A DNA stretch of 64,000 nt from Petaurus breviceps papuanus (taxonomy: Eukaryota > Chordata > Mammalia > Diprotodontia > Petauridae). Under the pieces are notes generated by a model, which saw only the letters and a program-made list of their open reading frames with translations, was not told the DNA's origin and did no database searches. Below are positions 1 through 11,545 of this stretch, one piece after another; the stretch's first letter is position 1; each line of letters begins with the position of its first letter. The position numbers and the translations under genes are program-made. The stretch spans positions 11,420,604 through 11,484,603 of the forward strand of contig JAMXIF010001195.1 of NCBI GenBank assembly GCA_028583685.1, in the 5' to 3' direction.

Positions 1-3000
1 TATTTTGTAAGGCAAAAGAGGTAGGGCTGCAACCAAGGATTAACTACCTGGCAAAACTGAGTGTAATCTTTCAGGCAAGGAGATGATCATTTAATGAAAT
101 AAGGGACTTCCAGATTTTCCTGATGAAAAAGCCAAAGCTCAATGGAAAATTTGATCTCCCATTACAAGGCTCAAGAAAGACATAAAAAGGTAAACAAGGA
201 AAACACACACACATACACAGATGCGCACATACACACTCATGCACACATGCACATAACTTGGAATGCAATAAGAGCAAAATATGCACATCCGTATAAGAGA
301 AGCTGATAACTGTCAATACCAAAATTTATATGATTGTCATGACCTTTAAAAGGAATATACATAGATAGAAGGTGTGGGTATAAATGAACTAATAGGATGA
401 TAAAAACAAACAAACATTAAGGGTTCCAAAGGAACAACAATGGGACAAAAAGAAAGGATGAGAGAGAAAAAGGTAAATTATGCCATACAAAGAGCCATAA
501 AAGCATACTATAGTAAGGGGGAAGGAAAGATGGAGAGGAACATCATTTGAAGATTATTCTCACTGGTTCTGATTCAAAGAGGGATCAACATAATCATTTA
601 AGTGTAAGACTCTAACATGAAAAGACAAAAAAACTCATTAAATAGAGGGAAAAGAGAGAGGAAGAGTAGCACTGTATGAAATTTATTAGTCATTGGTTTG
701 AGGTAAAAGAGGGAATAACATACTCTGATAAGTATAAAAATCTATTGTGTCCTATAGGCAGTAGGAGAGTAAGAGGGGAATTAGAAGGGAGGGAAATACC
801 AGTAAAGAGAGAGGGTAAGCAAAGAAGGGGGACTCACAGGAAGGTAACACTGAGGGAGTTGGTGGTCAAAAGGAAAACCCTTAGGAAGTGTAAGGGAGAA
901 GGAAGAACCAAAAACATAAGCAGGGGAGGGAATAGGATGGAAGATAAGAGACAGACAGTCATCATTACTGTGAATGTGAATGGGATGAAGTCTCCCATAA
1001 AATAGAGGAGGATAGCAGAATGGATTAAAAACCATAATCCTACAATATGCTATCTATAAGAAACACATTTGAAACAAAGGGATAACCACAGGGTAAAGAT
1101 AAAAGGCTGGTGTAGAATATATTATGCTTCAGCTAAAGTAAACAAATCAGGGGTATCAGTCCTTATCTCAGATAAAGCAAAAGCAAAAATAGATCTAATT
1201 AAAAGAGATAAAGAAGGAACTAAATCCTGCTAAAAGGCACCATCGAGAATGAAGCAATATCATTACTTAACATATATGCACTAAGTGGTATAGCATCCAA
1301 ATTACTAGAGGAGAAGTTAAGGGAATTAGAGGAAGAAATCGATAGCAAAACCATTCTAGTGGGGGATCTTAATCTTCCCCTCTCTGAACTTGATAAATCT
1401 AACCTCAAAATAGACAAGAAAGAAGTTAAGGAGGCAAATAGAATTTTAGAGAGGCTAGATATGACAGATCTCTGGAGAAAACTGAATGGGGATAAAAAGG
1501 AATATACTTTCTTTTCAGCAGTTCATGGCACACACTCAAAAAGTGACCATGTACTAGAGCATAAAATCATCACAATTCAGTTCAGAAAGGCAGAAATACT
1601 AAATGCATCCTTCTCAGATCATGATGCAATAAAAATTATATGCAATAAAGGGCTATGGAAAGATAGACTAAAAACTAATTGGAAATTAAACAATTTAATC
1701 CTAAAGAATAAGTGAGTCAAACAAGAAATTATAGAAACAATCAGTAATTTCATTCAAGAGAATGATATTAATGAGACAACAAACCAAAATTTGTGGGCTG
1801 CATTTAAGGCAGTTCTTAGGGGAAGTTTTATATCCCTGAGTGAATACATGATGAAATTAGAGAAAAGGGAGTGTAATGAATTGGGAATGCAATTGAAAAA
1901 CCTAGAAGAAGAACAAATTAAAAATCCCCAATTAAATACTGAATTAGAAATACTGAAAACCAAAGGAGAGATTAATAAAATTGAAATTAAGGAAACTATT
2001 GAATTAATAAATGAAACTAAGAGCTGGTTTTATTGAAAAAAAAAAACAATAAAATTGATAGACCCTTAGTCAATATGATAAAATAAAGAAAGAAGAAAAC
2101 CAAATTATGAATTTCAGAAATGAAAAGGATGAATCTACCTCCAATGAAGAGGAAATTAAAAGAATAAATAGGAGTTATTTTGCCAAGTTGTATGCAAATA
2201 AATTTGACAATTTTAGTGAAATGGGTGAATATTTACAAAAATATACGTTGCCCAGATTAACTGAAGAATAAGTAAATTACTTAAATAACTCCATCTCAGA
2301 AAAAGAAATCTAACAAGTCATTGGTTAACTCCCCAGGAAAAAACCTCCAGGGCCAGATGGATTTACTAGCGAATTCTATCAAACATTTAAAGAAAAATTG
2401 ATTACAATACTCTACAAACTATTTGGGAAAATTAGTGAAAAAGGAGTCCTACCAAATTCTTTTTATGACACAACTATGGCAGTGATACCTAAATCAGTAA
2501 GAGATAAAACAGAGAAAGAAAATTATAGACCAATCCCCCTCATGAATTTAGATTTAAAAATTCTAAATAAAATATTAGCAAAAAGACTACAGGAACTTAC
2601 CACAAGAATAATACACTTTGATCAGGTAGGATTTATTCCAGGAATGCAAGGGTGGTTTAATATTAGGAAAACCATCAGTGTAATTGATCATATCAACAAT
2701 AAGACTAACAAAAACCACATGATTATCTCAACAGACACAGAAAAGGCTTTTGACAAAATACAACATCCATTCCTATTAAAAACACCAGAAAGTATAGGAA
2801 TAAATGGAGCCTTTCTTAAAATAATAGTTAGCATATATTTAAAACCATCAGCAAGTATTATATGTAATGTGGTTGTTAGTAGCATTTCCAATAAAATCAG
2901 GGGTGAAACAAGGGTGTCCACTATCACTCCTCATTCAATCTGGTACTAGAAATGTTTGCAATAGCAATTAGAGAAGAAAAAGAGATCAAAGGAATCAAAT

Positions 3001-5155
3001 TAAGCAAAGAAGTCCAAGCTATTACACTTTGCATATGATATGATGATATACTTAGAGAATCCTAGAGAATGAAGTAAAAAAACTCCTTGAGATAATAAAT
3101 AAATTTGGCAAAGTTGCAGGATATAAAGTAAACCCACATGAATCCTCATCATTCCTGTATATTTCTAATGAAATTCAACAGCAAGAGATAGAAAGAGAAA
3201 TCCCATTTAAAGTTAGTATAGAAATTATAAAATATTTGGGAATCTACCTGCCAAAACAAATCCTGGATCTATATGTACACAAATACAAAACACTTTTCAC
3301 ACAAATTAGGTCAGATCTAACTAATTGGAAAAAAACATTAATTGCTCATAGCTGGGTAAAGCTAATATAATATAAATGGCAATTTTACCTAAATTAAATT
3401 ATATATTTAGTGCTATAACAATCAATTTACCAAAAAGATCTACTTTATAGAGCTAGAAAAAATAGTAACAAAGTTCATTTGGAATAACAAAAGGTCTAGA
3501 ATAACAAGGGAATTAATGAAAAGAAATGCTAGGTAAGGTGGACTAGCTACACCAGATTTCAATCTGTATTATAAAGCAGCAGTCCTCAAAACTACTTGGT
3601 ACAGGCTGAGGAATAGAGTAGTGGATCAATGAAATAGAATGGGTACACAAGATTCAGAAATCAATGACTATAATAATCTACTGTTTGATAAACCCAAAGA
3701 CCCCAGTTTTGGCGATAAAAACTCACTATTTGACAAAAATTGCTGGGGAAAACTGGAATATAGTATGGCAGAAACTGGGCATAGACCATTATCTAACACC
3801 ATATATCAAAATCAAGTCTAAATGGGTGCATGATCTAGGTAGAAATGATACTGTAAGCAATCTGGGAAAGCAAGGGATAGTTTACCTGATAGATTTGTGG
3901 AGATGGGAAGACTTTATGACCAAACAAGAGTTAGAGAACATTAAAAAATGCAAAATAGATAATTTTTAATTGCATTAAATTGCAAAGCTTCTGTACAAAC
4001 CAGGCCAATGCAACCAAGATTAGGAGTGAAGAGGAAAATTGGGAAAGAATTTGTACAACCTATGTCCCTTATAATGGACTCATTTCTGAAATATACAGAG
4101 AAATGAGTCAAATCTATAAGAATACAAGTCATTCTCCAATTGATAAATGGTCAAAGTATATAAACAGATAATTTTCAGAGATGAAATTAAAGATATCTCT
4201 AAGCATATGAAAAAAATGCTCTAAATCAGTATTGATTAGAGAAATGCAAATCAAAACAACTCTGAGATACCACATCTCACCAGTCAGATTGGCTAAGATG
4301 ACAAAAAGGGAAAATGACAAATGCTGGAGAGGATGTGGACAAATTGGAATGCTAATGCATTGCTGGTGGAGTTGTAAACTGATCCAATCATTCTAGAGAG
4401 CAATCTGGAATTATGAGCAAAGGACTATAAATAATTTCATATCCTTGGACCCAGCAATACCACTTCTAAGGTTGTATCCCAAAGAGATCATGGAAGTGGG
4501 AGAAAGACCCATATGTACAAAAATTTTTATAACAGCTCTTTTTGTAGTGGCAAATAATTGGAAAATAAGGGGGTGCCCATCAATTGGGGAATGGCTGAAC
4601 AAGTTGAGGTATATGCATGAAATAGAATACTATTGTGCTATAAGAAACTAGGAGCAGATGGACTTAATATTTACCTGGAGAGGCTTATATAAACTGATGC
4701 TGAGTGAGAAGAGTAGAACCAGGAGAAATGTATACACAATTACAGACAACATATGTGTGACATCCAACTTTGATAGACTGGTTTCTTCTCAGCAATGCAG
4801 GGTTATAAGTCAACCCCAAAAGACTCATGATGGATAGAGATGTTTACACCCAGAGAAAGAACTGAGTTTGAATCCAGATTGAAATAAACTACCAGCTCGT
4901 TTTCTTTTTCTTGATTGGTTTTATTTCCTCCTTCCCATTGTTCATTCCATGTGATACAGTCCTTCTTTATAACCTGACTAATGTCTAATGTGAAATTTTT
5001 TGAGGATCCTATACTTAATTGTATGCTGCCTTGGGGGAGGGAGGAGAGGGAAGTAGAGAAAATTTGAAACTCAAGGAATTGTGGAACTGAATCATGTAAA
5101 CTAAAATTAAACAAACTAATAAATACCAAAAAATTTAAAAAAAAACTAAATAAAA
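1..5155 (+). mobile_element. L1 LINE, 5' part outside window, near-complete ORF2 and 3' end
   Basis: Bases 1-190 carry the end of ORF1 (they match the ORF1 C-terminal region of the HAL1-type copies at 33.6 and 15.0 kb). Bases 190-936 are an inter-ORF region with a CA-rich stretch. ORF2 follows, then a 3' UTR with a G-rich run near 5030-5055 and an A-rich tail ending near 5155. The reading frame is interrupted many times, so the copy is dead, but the order ORF1 end, endonuclease, reverse transcriptase, C-terminal region, poly(A) is that of a normal L1. Confidence 0.93.
937..4651 (+). pseudogene. L1 ORF2 remnant (endonuclease + reverse transcriptase)
   Basis: ORF2p makes the nick and the cDNA during L1 target-primed reverse transcription. 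The endonuclease starts with a segment reading VIITVNVNGMKSPIK, followed by ETHL (from about 1060), a GDLNLPLSELD block (1362) and the SDHDAIK block near 1615. The reverse transcriptase includes the [11 protein letters not shown] block (2520), QVGFIPGMQ (2625), [12 protein letters not shown] (2737) and a FAYD block near 3030 where active L1s have FADD, so a catalytic Asp is replaced by Tyr. The C-terminal part is open from 4445 to the stop at 4651 and contains the PSIGEW block. Length is about 1,238 codons, near the usual L1 size. In-frame stops occur near 1003, 1059, 1230, 1713 and 2034 and several frame changes follow, for example around 2950-3030, so it cannot be translated whole. Confidence 0.9.
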
Positions 5156-5159
5156 AAAA

Positions 5160-5345
5160 AGAAATGACAGGGACCTAGAATTTAAGTAGTCTAGCCCTCT
5201 TGTTTTCCAAATGAAGAAAACAAGGCCAAGAAAGGTTACAAGGTTTGTCAAAAGTCATATGGGTAGCAAACATTAGAGCTGGCTTTCAAACATATGAATT
5301 CTAACTACAACATCTAGCACTCTATCTACTGTGGATACCCTATCT
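5160..5345. repeat. MIR/CORE-SINE-like old repeat
   Basis: Contains the typical run of phrases about a group of bases left after old SINEs: a 'gggacctagaattt...tctagccct' start, 'aagaaaacaaggcc', and a tract resembling 'ggtcatatgggtagcaaa'. Strongly decayed; family assigned by eye only. Confidence 0.4.
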
Positions 5346-5489
5346 ATTCAGTAGTCTAATAGCCTAATTTTAAAAATGAAAAGACCATGATCAAGCATGG
5401 TTCATTAAGTTGTCTAGAATCACACAATTGGTAAACCTTAAGGCTAGAAATTAAACCTAAGTCTTCTGACTTCAAATCCAATGTTCTGA

Positions 5490-5700
5490 CAGGTGTTGTT
5501 GTGGTCTGCCCTTCATCCCTGAAGAGGACCAGTGATATCAGGAGGGTGATGTCTTGACCCACACATGAATTGGATATGGGTAGGAAAGAGCTGAGCAAAG
5601 TCACCAGCCTCACTCTTTCCTCTGGAGTCATCAAAGTCCAGTGACAAGACAAAGGTCAAGATGACTGTCAATGGCCCAGGATCTCTGACAGGTAAAGAGA
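5490..5700 (+). repeat. Marsupial interspersed repeat, family unnamed
   Basis: The block with 'cctgaagaggaccagtgat', 'gatgtcttgaccc', 'aaagtcaccagcctcactc' and 'gactgtcaatggccc' is a repeat I recognise from marsupial genomes but cannot name. Its reverse complement is present at 54380-54545 in this same window, which supports a dispersed repeat. Confidence 0.55.
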
Positions 5701-5824
5701 TTAGCCCTAGTGATAAATAAGTACACTTCTTTTTTGGCCAGAAATAAATGGTGGGTGGGTGGAGGTAGAGACAAGAAATGATGCTAAGAAGATATGAAGC
5801 CTGAAGGAAGGGAGCTAAGGATAC

Positions 5825-5829
5825 CTACG
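5825..5829. repeat. Possible target duplication, left (CTACG)
   Basis: CTACG before the left arm and CTACA at 7178-7182 after the right arm agree at 4 of 5 bases. This would fit a single insertion of the whole inverted structure, but the match is too short to prove it. Confidence 0.35.
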
Positions 5830-6443
5830 TGTAGCAGCAAGCACCCCAAGCGTCCTAAGGGTTTGCAGCTACCACAGGTTCTTGGATCTGCTTTGTTAAA
5901 GGAAAGCAACTCAAAATGGGTTAACAAGCTTACTTTAATCAGTCAGACATATATCGTTTACCTTGTTCAGGAGAAAAGGTCAGCACCCCGAACCTCAAAG
6001 TATACAGGCATAATTATCAAGACAGAAACATCAAGTAGACAGATTTCCAAACTGTCCAACCATTACATCCATACCCAGTCAACATCTGGGTTTCCACATT
6101 CTGGGTTTTTCAAAGCCGGGGACTCTCAACAACAGCTTCCCAGAATTCAGATCAAATCACAGAACACTTCTCAAAGTGAGTCCCAAAACAAAGCTACACA
6201 TCAGGGCTTATATAGCCTTTTCCTGGCTCAGAGAATGTAACAACCTTATTGACTCACAGGGGCACTGAGTGTGTTTCCTGGCTGCATCCCACAGTTTGGG
6301 ACCCAGGGGGAGGATAGACTTGTGACTATGGTGGGTGGGATGAAGTGCCTTGGATCCCCAGGGACCCCACCTTGTTGGTTTTGTTGCCCAGCCCCCTCTC
6401 TGTGCTTGGAAGCTGGGGCTGGAGCTGTGTGAGGGGAATGACA
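5830..6443 (-). mobile_element. LTR fossil, minus orientation (left arm of an inverted LTR pair)
   Basis: Read on the minus strand it starts TGTCATTCC at 6443 and ends GCTGCTACA at 5830. It carries a TATATAAG promoter box (about 6213-6220) and an ATTAAA polyadenylation signal (about 5935). A purine tract directly precedes its 5' edge, as expected of a 3' LTR. From 5830 to about 6260 it is almost identical, inverted, to 6747-7177. Its upstream (U3) part is unrelated to that of the partner. Confidence 0.75.
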
Positions 6444-6458
6444 CTCCCTCCCCCCAGA
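6444..6458 (-). other. Candidate polypurine tract of the minus-oriented LTR fossil
   Basis: Minus strand reads TCTGGGGGGAGGGAG directly before the LTR start TGTCATT. Position and composition fit a retroviral polypurine tract. Confidence 0.55.
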
Positions 6459-6641
6459 ACTTTATTTGAACTCTTGTTCTGAATTGAAGTGATAATGCTA
6501 TGTACTTTGTGTTTGTTTAAGGCCCAGTGGCCACTTTGGTAACTTTAGTTCTGTACCTTGAAAATGTGACCTAAGAAATGTTCAGAGCTAATTCAAAAGT
6601 AAATTGTCTATGCTATGGGCATGAAAGATCTTGGGGCCGAA

Positions 6642-7177
6642 TGTAATAAGAATGTAAATTTTAAAGATCTTCCCTGCCCCTAGGCTAATGTGCACCTGAA
6701 CCCTGGGGTGGGAGGCTTGTTTTTCAGTAGATACTTCTTGATTGGCCAGTGGGTCAATAAGGTTGTTACATTCTCTGAGCCAGGAGAAGGCTATATAAGC
6801 CCTGATGTGTAGCTTTGTTTTGGGACTCACTTTGAGAAGTGTTCTGTGATTTGATCTGAATTCTGGGAAGCAGTTGTTGAGAGTCCCCCGGCTTTGAAAA
6901 ACCCAGAATGTGGAAACCCAGATGTTGACTGGGTATGGATGTAATGGTTGGACAGTTTGGAAATCTGTCTACTTGATGTTTCTGTCTTGATAATTATGCC
7001 TGTATACTTTGAGGTTCGGGGTGCTGACCTTTTCTCCTGAACAAGGTAAACGATATATGTCTGACTGATTAAAGTAAGCTTGTTAACCCATTTTGAGTTG
7101 CTTTCCTTTAACAAAGCAGATCCAAGAACCTGTGGTAGCTGCAAACCCTTAGGACGCTTGGGGTGCTTGCTGCTACA
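6642..7177 (+). mobile_element. LTR fossil, plus orientation (right arm of an inverted LTR pair)
   Basis: Starts TGTAATAAG and ends GCTGCTACA. TATATAAG at about 6792 and ATTAAA at about 7069 give the usual U3-R-U5 order. The U3 part resembles the solo LTR at 55976-56546 ('aatgtaaattttaaagatc', 'ggaggcttgtttttca'), so both belong to one family. R-U5 is about 99% identical to the left arm. Confidence 0.78.
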
Positions 7178-8270
7178 CTACACCATATTGCTTCAATAGT
7201 CTCACTAAAATAAGAAAATAAATCTCCTGTTGTAAGTGTGTGGGAAGGGTAGAAGTTTAATTGGGAGTTTGAGGAGAGAGGTCTGGGAGCAAATGTCCAA
7301 GATGTATGAAACCTCATTTACCTTCCTTAGAATTAAGTTGTGAAGTATGACATGCATCTAAGATTTTTAGAAAGGCATGGCTATGAACATTACATATTTC
7401 ACCTTTAACAACAACTATATATGATATTGCTATGATACTTTTATAATGCAATGCTATTAAAATATTTTTAAAACATGGCTAATACATTTTACATATTCTA
7501 AAAGTAATCTCATATTTTGATTTTTTGAGAAAAATACAAATCAATTAGATGAAAGGTGAAATCTCTGTGGAGAAATAAATCCCCATTATCTATTACCCTC
7601 TAGCATGACTGGACCTTGTCTTCTAATTGTGTTATTACATGTTTGCTAAGGTCAATTGTATGACACCAAATATGTGTCTCCTTTCCCTTGTAGAAATATA
7701 CTATTGACTTTTCTTGATCCCTGAATGAATAATGTTTATTTTGCATGAGAGTGAATCCTGGAAATGACTCTTTCTTCATTTTTACTACCCTTTTAACCTC
7801 AGACTTTCCCCCCATTGACATTATAAGGATATGCAGAACTCTCCTGTAAGATTATTTTTCATTTGAAAGTACAACTTGTTTTCATTTTCGCAACACAAAA
7901 AGAAATTTGTGCAGTTTGAGGAGTGGTAGTAGAACTCTCTATCAAAAATATTGAATTAACTTATATTACCATATAATTATGAAAAAATAACATTCATTTG
8001 CCAACTGCTCTACCTACTAGATAGGAACCCTCATTCCCTTTCCTGGTAGGCTAAGCTCTTGGGGACAGAGATTCCTAGAAAAGAAGGTCAATGCTATCTT
8101 TCCTCCATTTTTTTTTGAAAAGTGAAAAGAAGCAATTTGCCCCAAGGTCTTTGACCAAAAATGAAATGTTCTTCTAGAGTAGCTCAGTACTGCTAATCAT
8201 ATGGAGGGAAATTTTTGTGTGTTTGTTTGTTTTGTTTTGCTTTTTTATTTAAAGAAATCTCTTCTCCTGA
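7178..8270. other. No recognisable feature
   Basis: AT-rich sequence. No gene, RNA or clear repeat seen on either strand; the short open frames here lack similarity to anything I know. Confidence 0.5.
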
Positions 8271-8280
8271 AGAATTACAA

Positions 8281-8442
8281 GGGGCGGCCAGGTGGCTCAG
8301 CAAGTAAGAGCACCGGCTCCAGTGTCAGGATGACCTGGGGATCAAATCTGGGCTCAGATACTTAGCACCACACCCAGAAATAATAACTGGCCGTGTAACC
8401 TTGAGCAAGTTACTTAACCCCGATTGCTTTAAAAAAAAATAA
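8281..8442 (+). mobile_element. WSINE1-like tRNA-derived SINE with target duplication
   Basis: Begins 'ggggcggccaggtggctcag', has the 'gtgtaaccttgagcaagtta' block, ends in an A-rich tail. The 10-bp direct repeat AGAATTACAA lies at 8271-8280 and 8443-8452, marking an L1-driven insertion. Confidence 0.9.
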
Positions 8443-8980
8443 AGAATTACAAAAGTAATATGCATTCCTATAATAAAAGGCAAAACAATACCAGCCTTTT
8501 GCTTTCTCATCCCCAATATTCTCACTTTATTATCCTATTTCAGTAACATCTCTTTTACAACCATCGCTATCCATGATCTGTGGCAACACAAAATTCCTTA
8601 ATGACTTTTCAAATTGCTTTGAAGGAATACAGAAATCGTAACTTTGATAGAATATCTGATTTTGAGGGCCCCAGTCATCCTTACTGATCACTTTCTTATA
8701 GGTCACTAATTATGAAATGCACCATTACATTTCTATGATTACAGACCCATGATGTAGGAACGCTGGCCTATCTCCTTCTACACATTAATTCTGGATCATT
8801 TCCAACTATATTTACATATGATAACCTATTCTCCATATTGGACTGGCAAAGTGGTTCAATAAAAAGGAAATTTGTTAATTTGGCAGCTGTCTGCAATATC
8901 TGGTTACTCATAACTTTAATCTACTATTACTCTGTTATGAGCCTCTCTGCTCCCTCAGTGTCTTTGTGTATCAATTCATG

Positions 8981-9600
8981 CCAATGTATAAGCATTCACT
9001 AAAGACCTCTTATGCACCAGACCTTGTGCTATGCACTGGGGCGTATGAAAAAAAAAAAGGCAGAAAAAACACAACCTCTATCCTCAGGGAATGCATAGTT
9101 CTATTGAGAAGAGAACCTATATTGTATATATACAATCTGTATAGAGAGTTGATGTAAAGTAATTTCAAAAGAAAGGCAATAGCAAGGCAGTCACAGGAGC
9201 CAAGGGAAAGGTTTTATATAGAAGGAGGCATTTAGTGAAAAAGGAAGGAAATCAGAGAAACTAAGCAGGATAGGTAAAGAGGGAAAACATTCCAGGGAGA
9301 GAGAATTTCTGCACAAAGACATAGTCAGAAGATGCAGTGTTATGTGAGAACAGGAAATAGAGGTAGTCCAAAGGAGCTAGATTGTAGGGTAGATGGAGGA
9401 GGAGAAAGAGTGAGAAGACAGGAAAAGTAGGAAAGAATTAAGTTATATTAAGGATAGGAGAGGACTAGTGAAAGAGTGATATAATCAGACCTGCAAGAGA
9501 TGATGAGGGTATTGACTGTGAGATTGGAGAGGAGACCTATATGAAGACCGTTATGAAGGCACAAAAAAAATGCAATGAAAAAGAATCTAGAAAACAATGT
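8981..9600. repeat. Old interspersed repeat, family not identified
   Basis: Shows the order 'gcattcactaaagacctcttatg', 'aacctctatcctcaggga', 'acattccagggagaga', 'agtgatataatcagacct'. Related text recurs at 17605-17710, 22960-23560, 35585-36130 and 49985-50180, so this is a dispersed ancient family. Confidence 0.5.
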
Positions 9601-9655
9601 GAGTATTGTGAAGCCTGGGCAAGAAACTAAAGACTTTGGGGGGCATTTTCATCAC

Positions 9656-9880
9656 TTGTTAGGAGTTTCTGATTCTTCATGACCCCATTTAGGGTTTTCT
9701 TGGCAAAGAAACTGGAGTGATTTGACATTCCCTTCTCTAGCTCATTTTACACATGAGGAAACTGAGGAAAACAGAGTTAAGTGACTTGCCCAGGGTCACA
9801 CAGCTAGCAAGTGTCTGATGCCATATTTGAACTCAGGAAGAAGAGTCCTCCAGATTCCAAGCCTGACCACTGAGCCACTT
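9656..9880 (-). mobile_element. MAR1-type CORE-SINE
   Basis: Contains the reverse complement of the MAR1 hallmark ('gaccccatttagggttttct', 'aagaaactggagtg') followed by a CORE-like part ('gacttgcccagggtcacaca'). The same family lies in plus orientation at 44374-44622. Confidence 0.75.
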
Positions 9881-10059
9881 ATCTTCCAGTCAAAGTCCAT
9901 AGATCACCACAGTGAGGAGCAAGTCCAAGGCAATTATGTTATCATCCCTCCCCAGATAAACTCCTGACTCATTTTCACAGGATTTTCTCTACCATACCAG
10001 AGAAATCTCTTCACCCTGGAAATGCACTGCACCCCTGGACTGCTTTTTCCATGGAAGTA

Positions 10060-10390
10060 GCCACCTTCCTGTAGTCTCTCCCTCTCATGAACTAGTTCTG
10101 CCGGGATCCTCCATGTAAAAGAGTCTCTCTGGAATAAGCATGTCTCCATTCATCTCCAGGCTGAAGTCTTGATTCTCTCTCTATGGACTTTATCATTCCC
10201 TGCCCTGAGCTATCTTAATCTGTATTTCCCACTTCACACATCTTGGAGTTCACTTTGATGAATTGTCTTTTCCCATTAGAATGTTAAGCTCTTTGAAGGT
10301 CAGGACTATCTTCTTGTTTTTGTATTCACAGCTGTTTCACTTTAATACAATAGGAAGAGCTTAATAAATATTTATTGACTTGAGTCAAAG
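10060..10390 (+). mobile_element. L2 LINE 3' end fragment
   Basis: Ends with the L2-type tail 'agagcttaataaatatttat' preceded by 'aatgttaagctctttgaagg'. Decayed. Confidence 0.6.
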
Positions 10391-10619
10391 ACAAGGCCTT
10401 CCAAAGAAAATGTCATGTTTGGTAAACAAGTGACTCTTAAAGAAGACTGGGTCTGAGAATGGAATTTGGATGTAAGAAGCACAAGTTAAAGTATTGGAAT
10501 GTTGGGCTTCTATTATAGAACTATCCCTTATATAATATCTATCAAGATATCATCAAGACCTGATAAAATATATATCTGCCTGGACTGTTGCAAATCAAGT
10601 CAAAAGTGTCACACGGCAC

Positions 10620-10742
10620 GGCTATTATTATTATTATTTTTTTTTTTTTTGTGCAGGTGTTAAGTGTCTGAGGCCAGAACCAAACTCAGGTCCTTCTGAC
10701 TCCAGGGCCATCTCTTTACTTACTGTGCCACCTAGCCGCCCC
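10620..10742 (-). mobile_element. WSINE1-like SINE, minus, internally deleted
   Basis: A T-rich run (tail on the minus strand) is followed by 'gttaagtgtctgaggccaga' and ends 'tgtgccacctagccgcccct', the reverse complement of the SINE head. The middle of the SINE, including the 'gtgtgacc' block, is missing. Confidence 0.85.
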
Positions 10743-10969
10743 TTCAAAAGTGTTTTAAACAGAAAAAGAAGGGGGATAAGGAGTGTGCCTGTGTATAACC
10801 ACCACACTAGATACCACAGAATGTGGCTACAATACATGAAGAAGGAAAGGAATAGTGACTCCTACAAATTCATAGTAAACAAATTTAAGAAAGCAATCTC
10901 TAAAAAGATCCATCATTTTAGATATTTTAGTATAAATGTATAAATTACACAAACAGAGATAGGGACTAG

Positions 10970-11165
10970 ATCAATGATTTCACTGGTATAGGAAAAACCC
11001 AGGAGAGGAAACTCCCTTTGCCAATGCAGGTCAGAACTTCCCTGCAATTTACAGTCTTAGGGAGCTGTCTAGGGATTTGAAAGGTTGTGACTTTCTCAGG
11101 GCCATAGAGCCAATTTGTGTCAGAAGGATCAAAGTTAATTCTATATTCACCAGGCCATGTAGCCT
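10970..11165 (-). mobile_element. CORE-SINE-like repeat
   Basis: Marsupial SINE phrases 'aggagaggaaactccctttg', 'cagtcttagggagctgtcta' and a decayed 'gtgactttctcagggccata' block are visible. Confidence 0.5.
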
Positions 11166-11237
11166 TTCAAACAGCAACAAAAGACAAATTTGACACTATT
11201 GATGTCACTGAAACTTTGAAAAATAGGACTGATGACT

Positions 11238-11243
11238 AGAATA
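11238..11243. repeat. Target site duplication AGAATA (left)
   Basis: Perfect 6-bp match to 11522-11527, flanking the LTR. Confidence 0.85.
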
Positions 11244-11521
11244 TGTTGGGGGCCAGGAAGTAATGGTATATGGGCTAGTGCCTGCTTGCTTGATGTATGA
11301 CCTTAAAAGGTAATAAATAGAGCTGTAGAAGATGATTGGCTATATGTACCTATAAGTTGCCCTGATGCGGAAGTTCAGGGCAGTCGCGATGTATCTGAGC
11401 CTGAATAAACAACTCCTGCAAACCTCGGGTGCTCTGTCTGGTAATTCCTCCTAGGAGGCCGGTGACGACCGAAGACTTACTATGGGTAAGTGAGAGGACG
11501 GGATATCAATAGCCCCCCACA
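11244..11521 (+). mobile_element. Solo LTR, class II (betaretrovirus-like/ERVK) fossil
   Basis: 278-bp LTR, TGTTGGGGG...CCCACA, with AATAAA at 11404-11409. It is about 97% identical to the 5' LTR at 61429-61715. It stands alone between perfect 6-bp duplications (AGAATA), so it is a solo LTR left by LTR-LTR recombination. A 6-bp duplication fits class II elements. The intact duplication and high identity to its relative suggest a young insertion. Confidence 0.9.
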
Positions 11522-11527
11522 AGAATA
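11522..11527. repeat. Target site duplication AGAATA (right)
   Basis: Second copy of the 6-bp duplication directly after the LTR end. Confidence 0.85.
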
Positions 11528-11545
11528 TATATCAGGTGGGTATAT

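Noticed and set aside
676-1005. 109-codon frame treated as a possible small gene
   Set aside because: It is the L1 inter-ORF region running into the ORF2 start.
5794-7144. Two almost identical predicted proteins (plus 5794-6240, minus 7144-6827)
   Set aside because: They are the two inverted LTR arms read on opposite strands and carry no known domain; the similarity is explained by the LTRs.
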